A stretch of 5,723 nucleotides of DNA from Gemmatimonas sp. (GTDB taxonomy: Bacteria > Gemmatimonadota > Gemmatimonadetes > Gemmatimonadales > Gemmatimonadaceae). A program made the translations under genes and the position numbers. Under the pieces are notes generated by a model, which did not search any database, was not told the DNA's origin, and saw nothing but the letters and a program-made list of their open reading frames with translations. Shown piece after piece: positions 5,710 through 5,723 of this stretch; position 1 is the stretch's first letter; each line of letters starts with the position of its first letter. Location: NCBI RefSeq assembly GCF_031426495.1, contig NZ_JANPLK010000065.1, positions 1 to 5,723 on the forward strand. Direction: 5' to 3'.

Positions 5710-5723
5710 ATGAACTGCCATGA

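Noticed and set aside
5710..5723. Start of a gene at ATG 5710 directly after the palindrome
   Set aside because: Only four codons plus two bases remain (ATG AAC TGC CAT GA). There is no ribosome site outside the palindrome and too little sequence to judge.

Overview
The window is GC-rich bacterial DNA with compact, mostly minus-strand genes. A Gemmatimonadota-like origin is my best guess. It rests on the large DUF5916-type outer-membrane protein with an N-terminal CBM9-like domain, the DUF1569 protein, a small acidic/basic ORF of a type I associate with such genomes, and -10 boxes placed as for leaderless transcripts. This is inference from gene content, not a placement by marker genes.

Layout. 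The left edge (1-150) is non-coding and carries short repeats, including a 13-bp tandem. Next comes a minus-strand type II toxin-antitoxin pair: a Phd/YefM-like antitoxin (779-552) overlaps a VapC-like PIN-domain RNase (555-151) by 4 nt. Its promoter has a 17-bp spacer and is overlaid with GGTCAA/TTGACC operator-like repeats. A single plus-strand gene follows, a 154-aa DUF1569/DinB-fold protein (1055-1519), then about 270 bp with no confident gene.

From 1792 to 5569 everything points left: a small 71-aa unknown protein (5569-5354), a 778-aa exported CBM9/DUF5916 beta-barrel protein (5246-2910), and a class I PLP-dependent aminotransferase (2897-1792). The last starts 12 nt after the barrel gene's stop, so the two are probably co-transcribed. 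As written, the aminotransferase is broken by a one-base deletion near 2676, which makes it a recent pseudogene or a sequence error.

The right edge (5663-5709) holds a strong REP-like imperfect palindrome with GGGGTCAG / CTGACCCC ends. A degenerate copy of its left arm lies inverted at the left edge (20 of 24 positions match over 83-106). The whole window therefore sits between related REP-like repeats, which marks it as accessory DNA.

I see no convincing novel multi-gene system. The items most worth following are the flanking REP-like repeats, the single-base aminotransferase break, and the two apparently leaderless minus-strand promoters.
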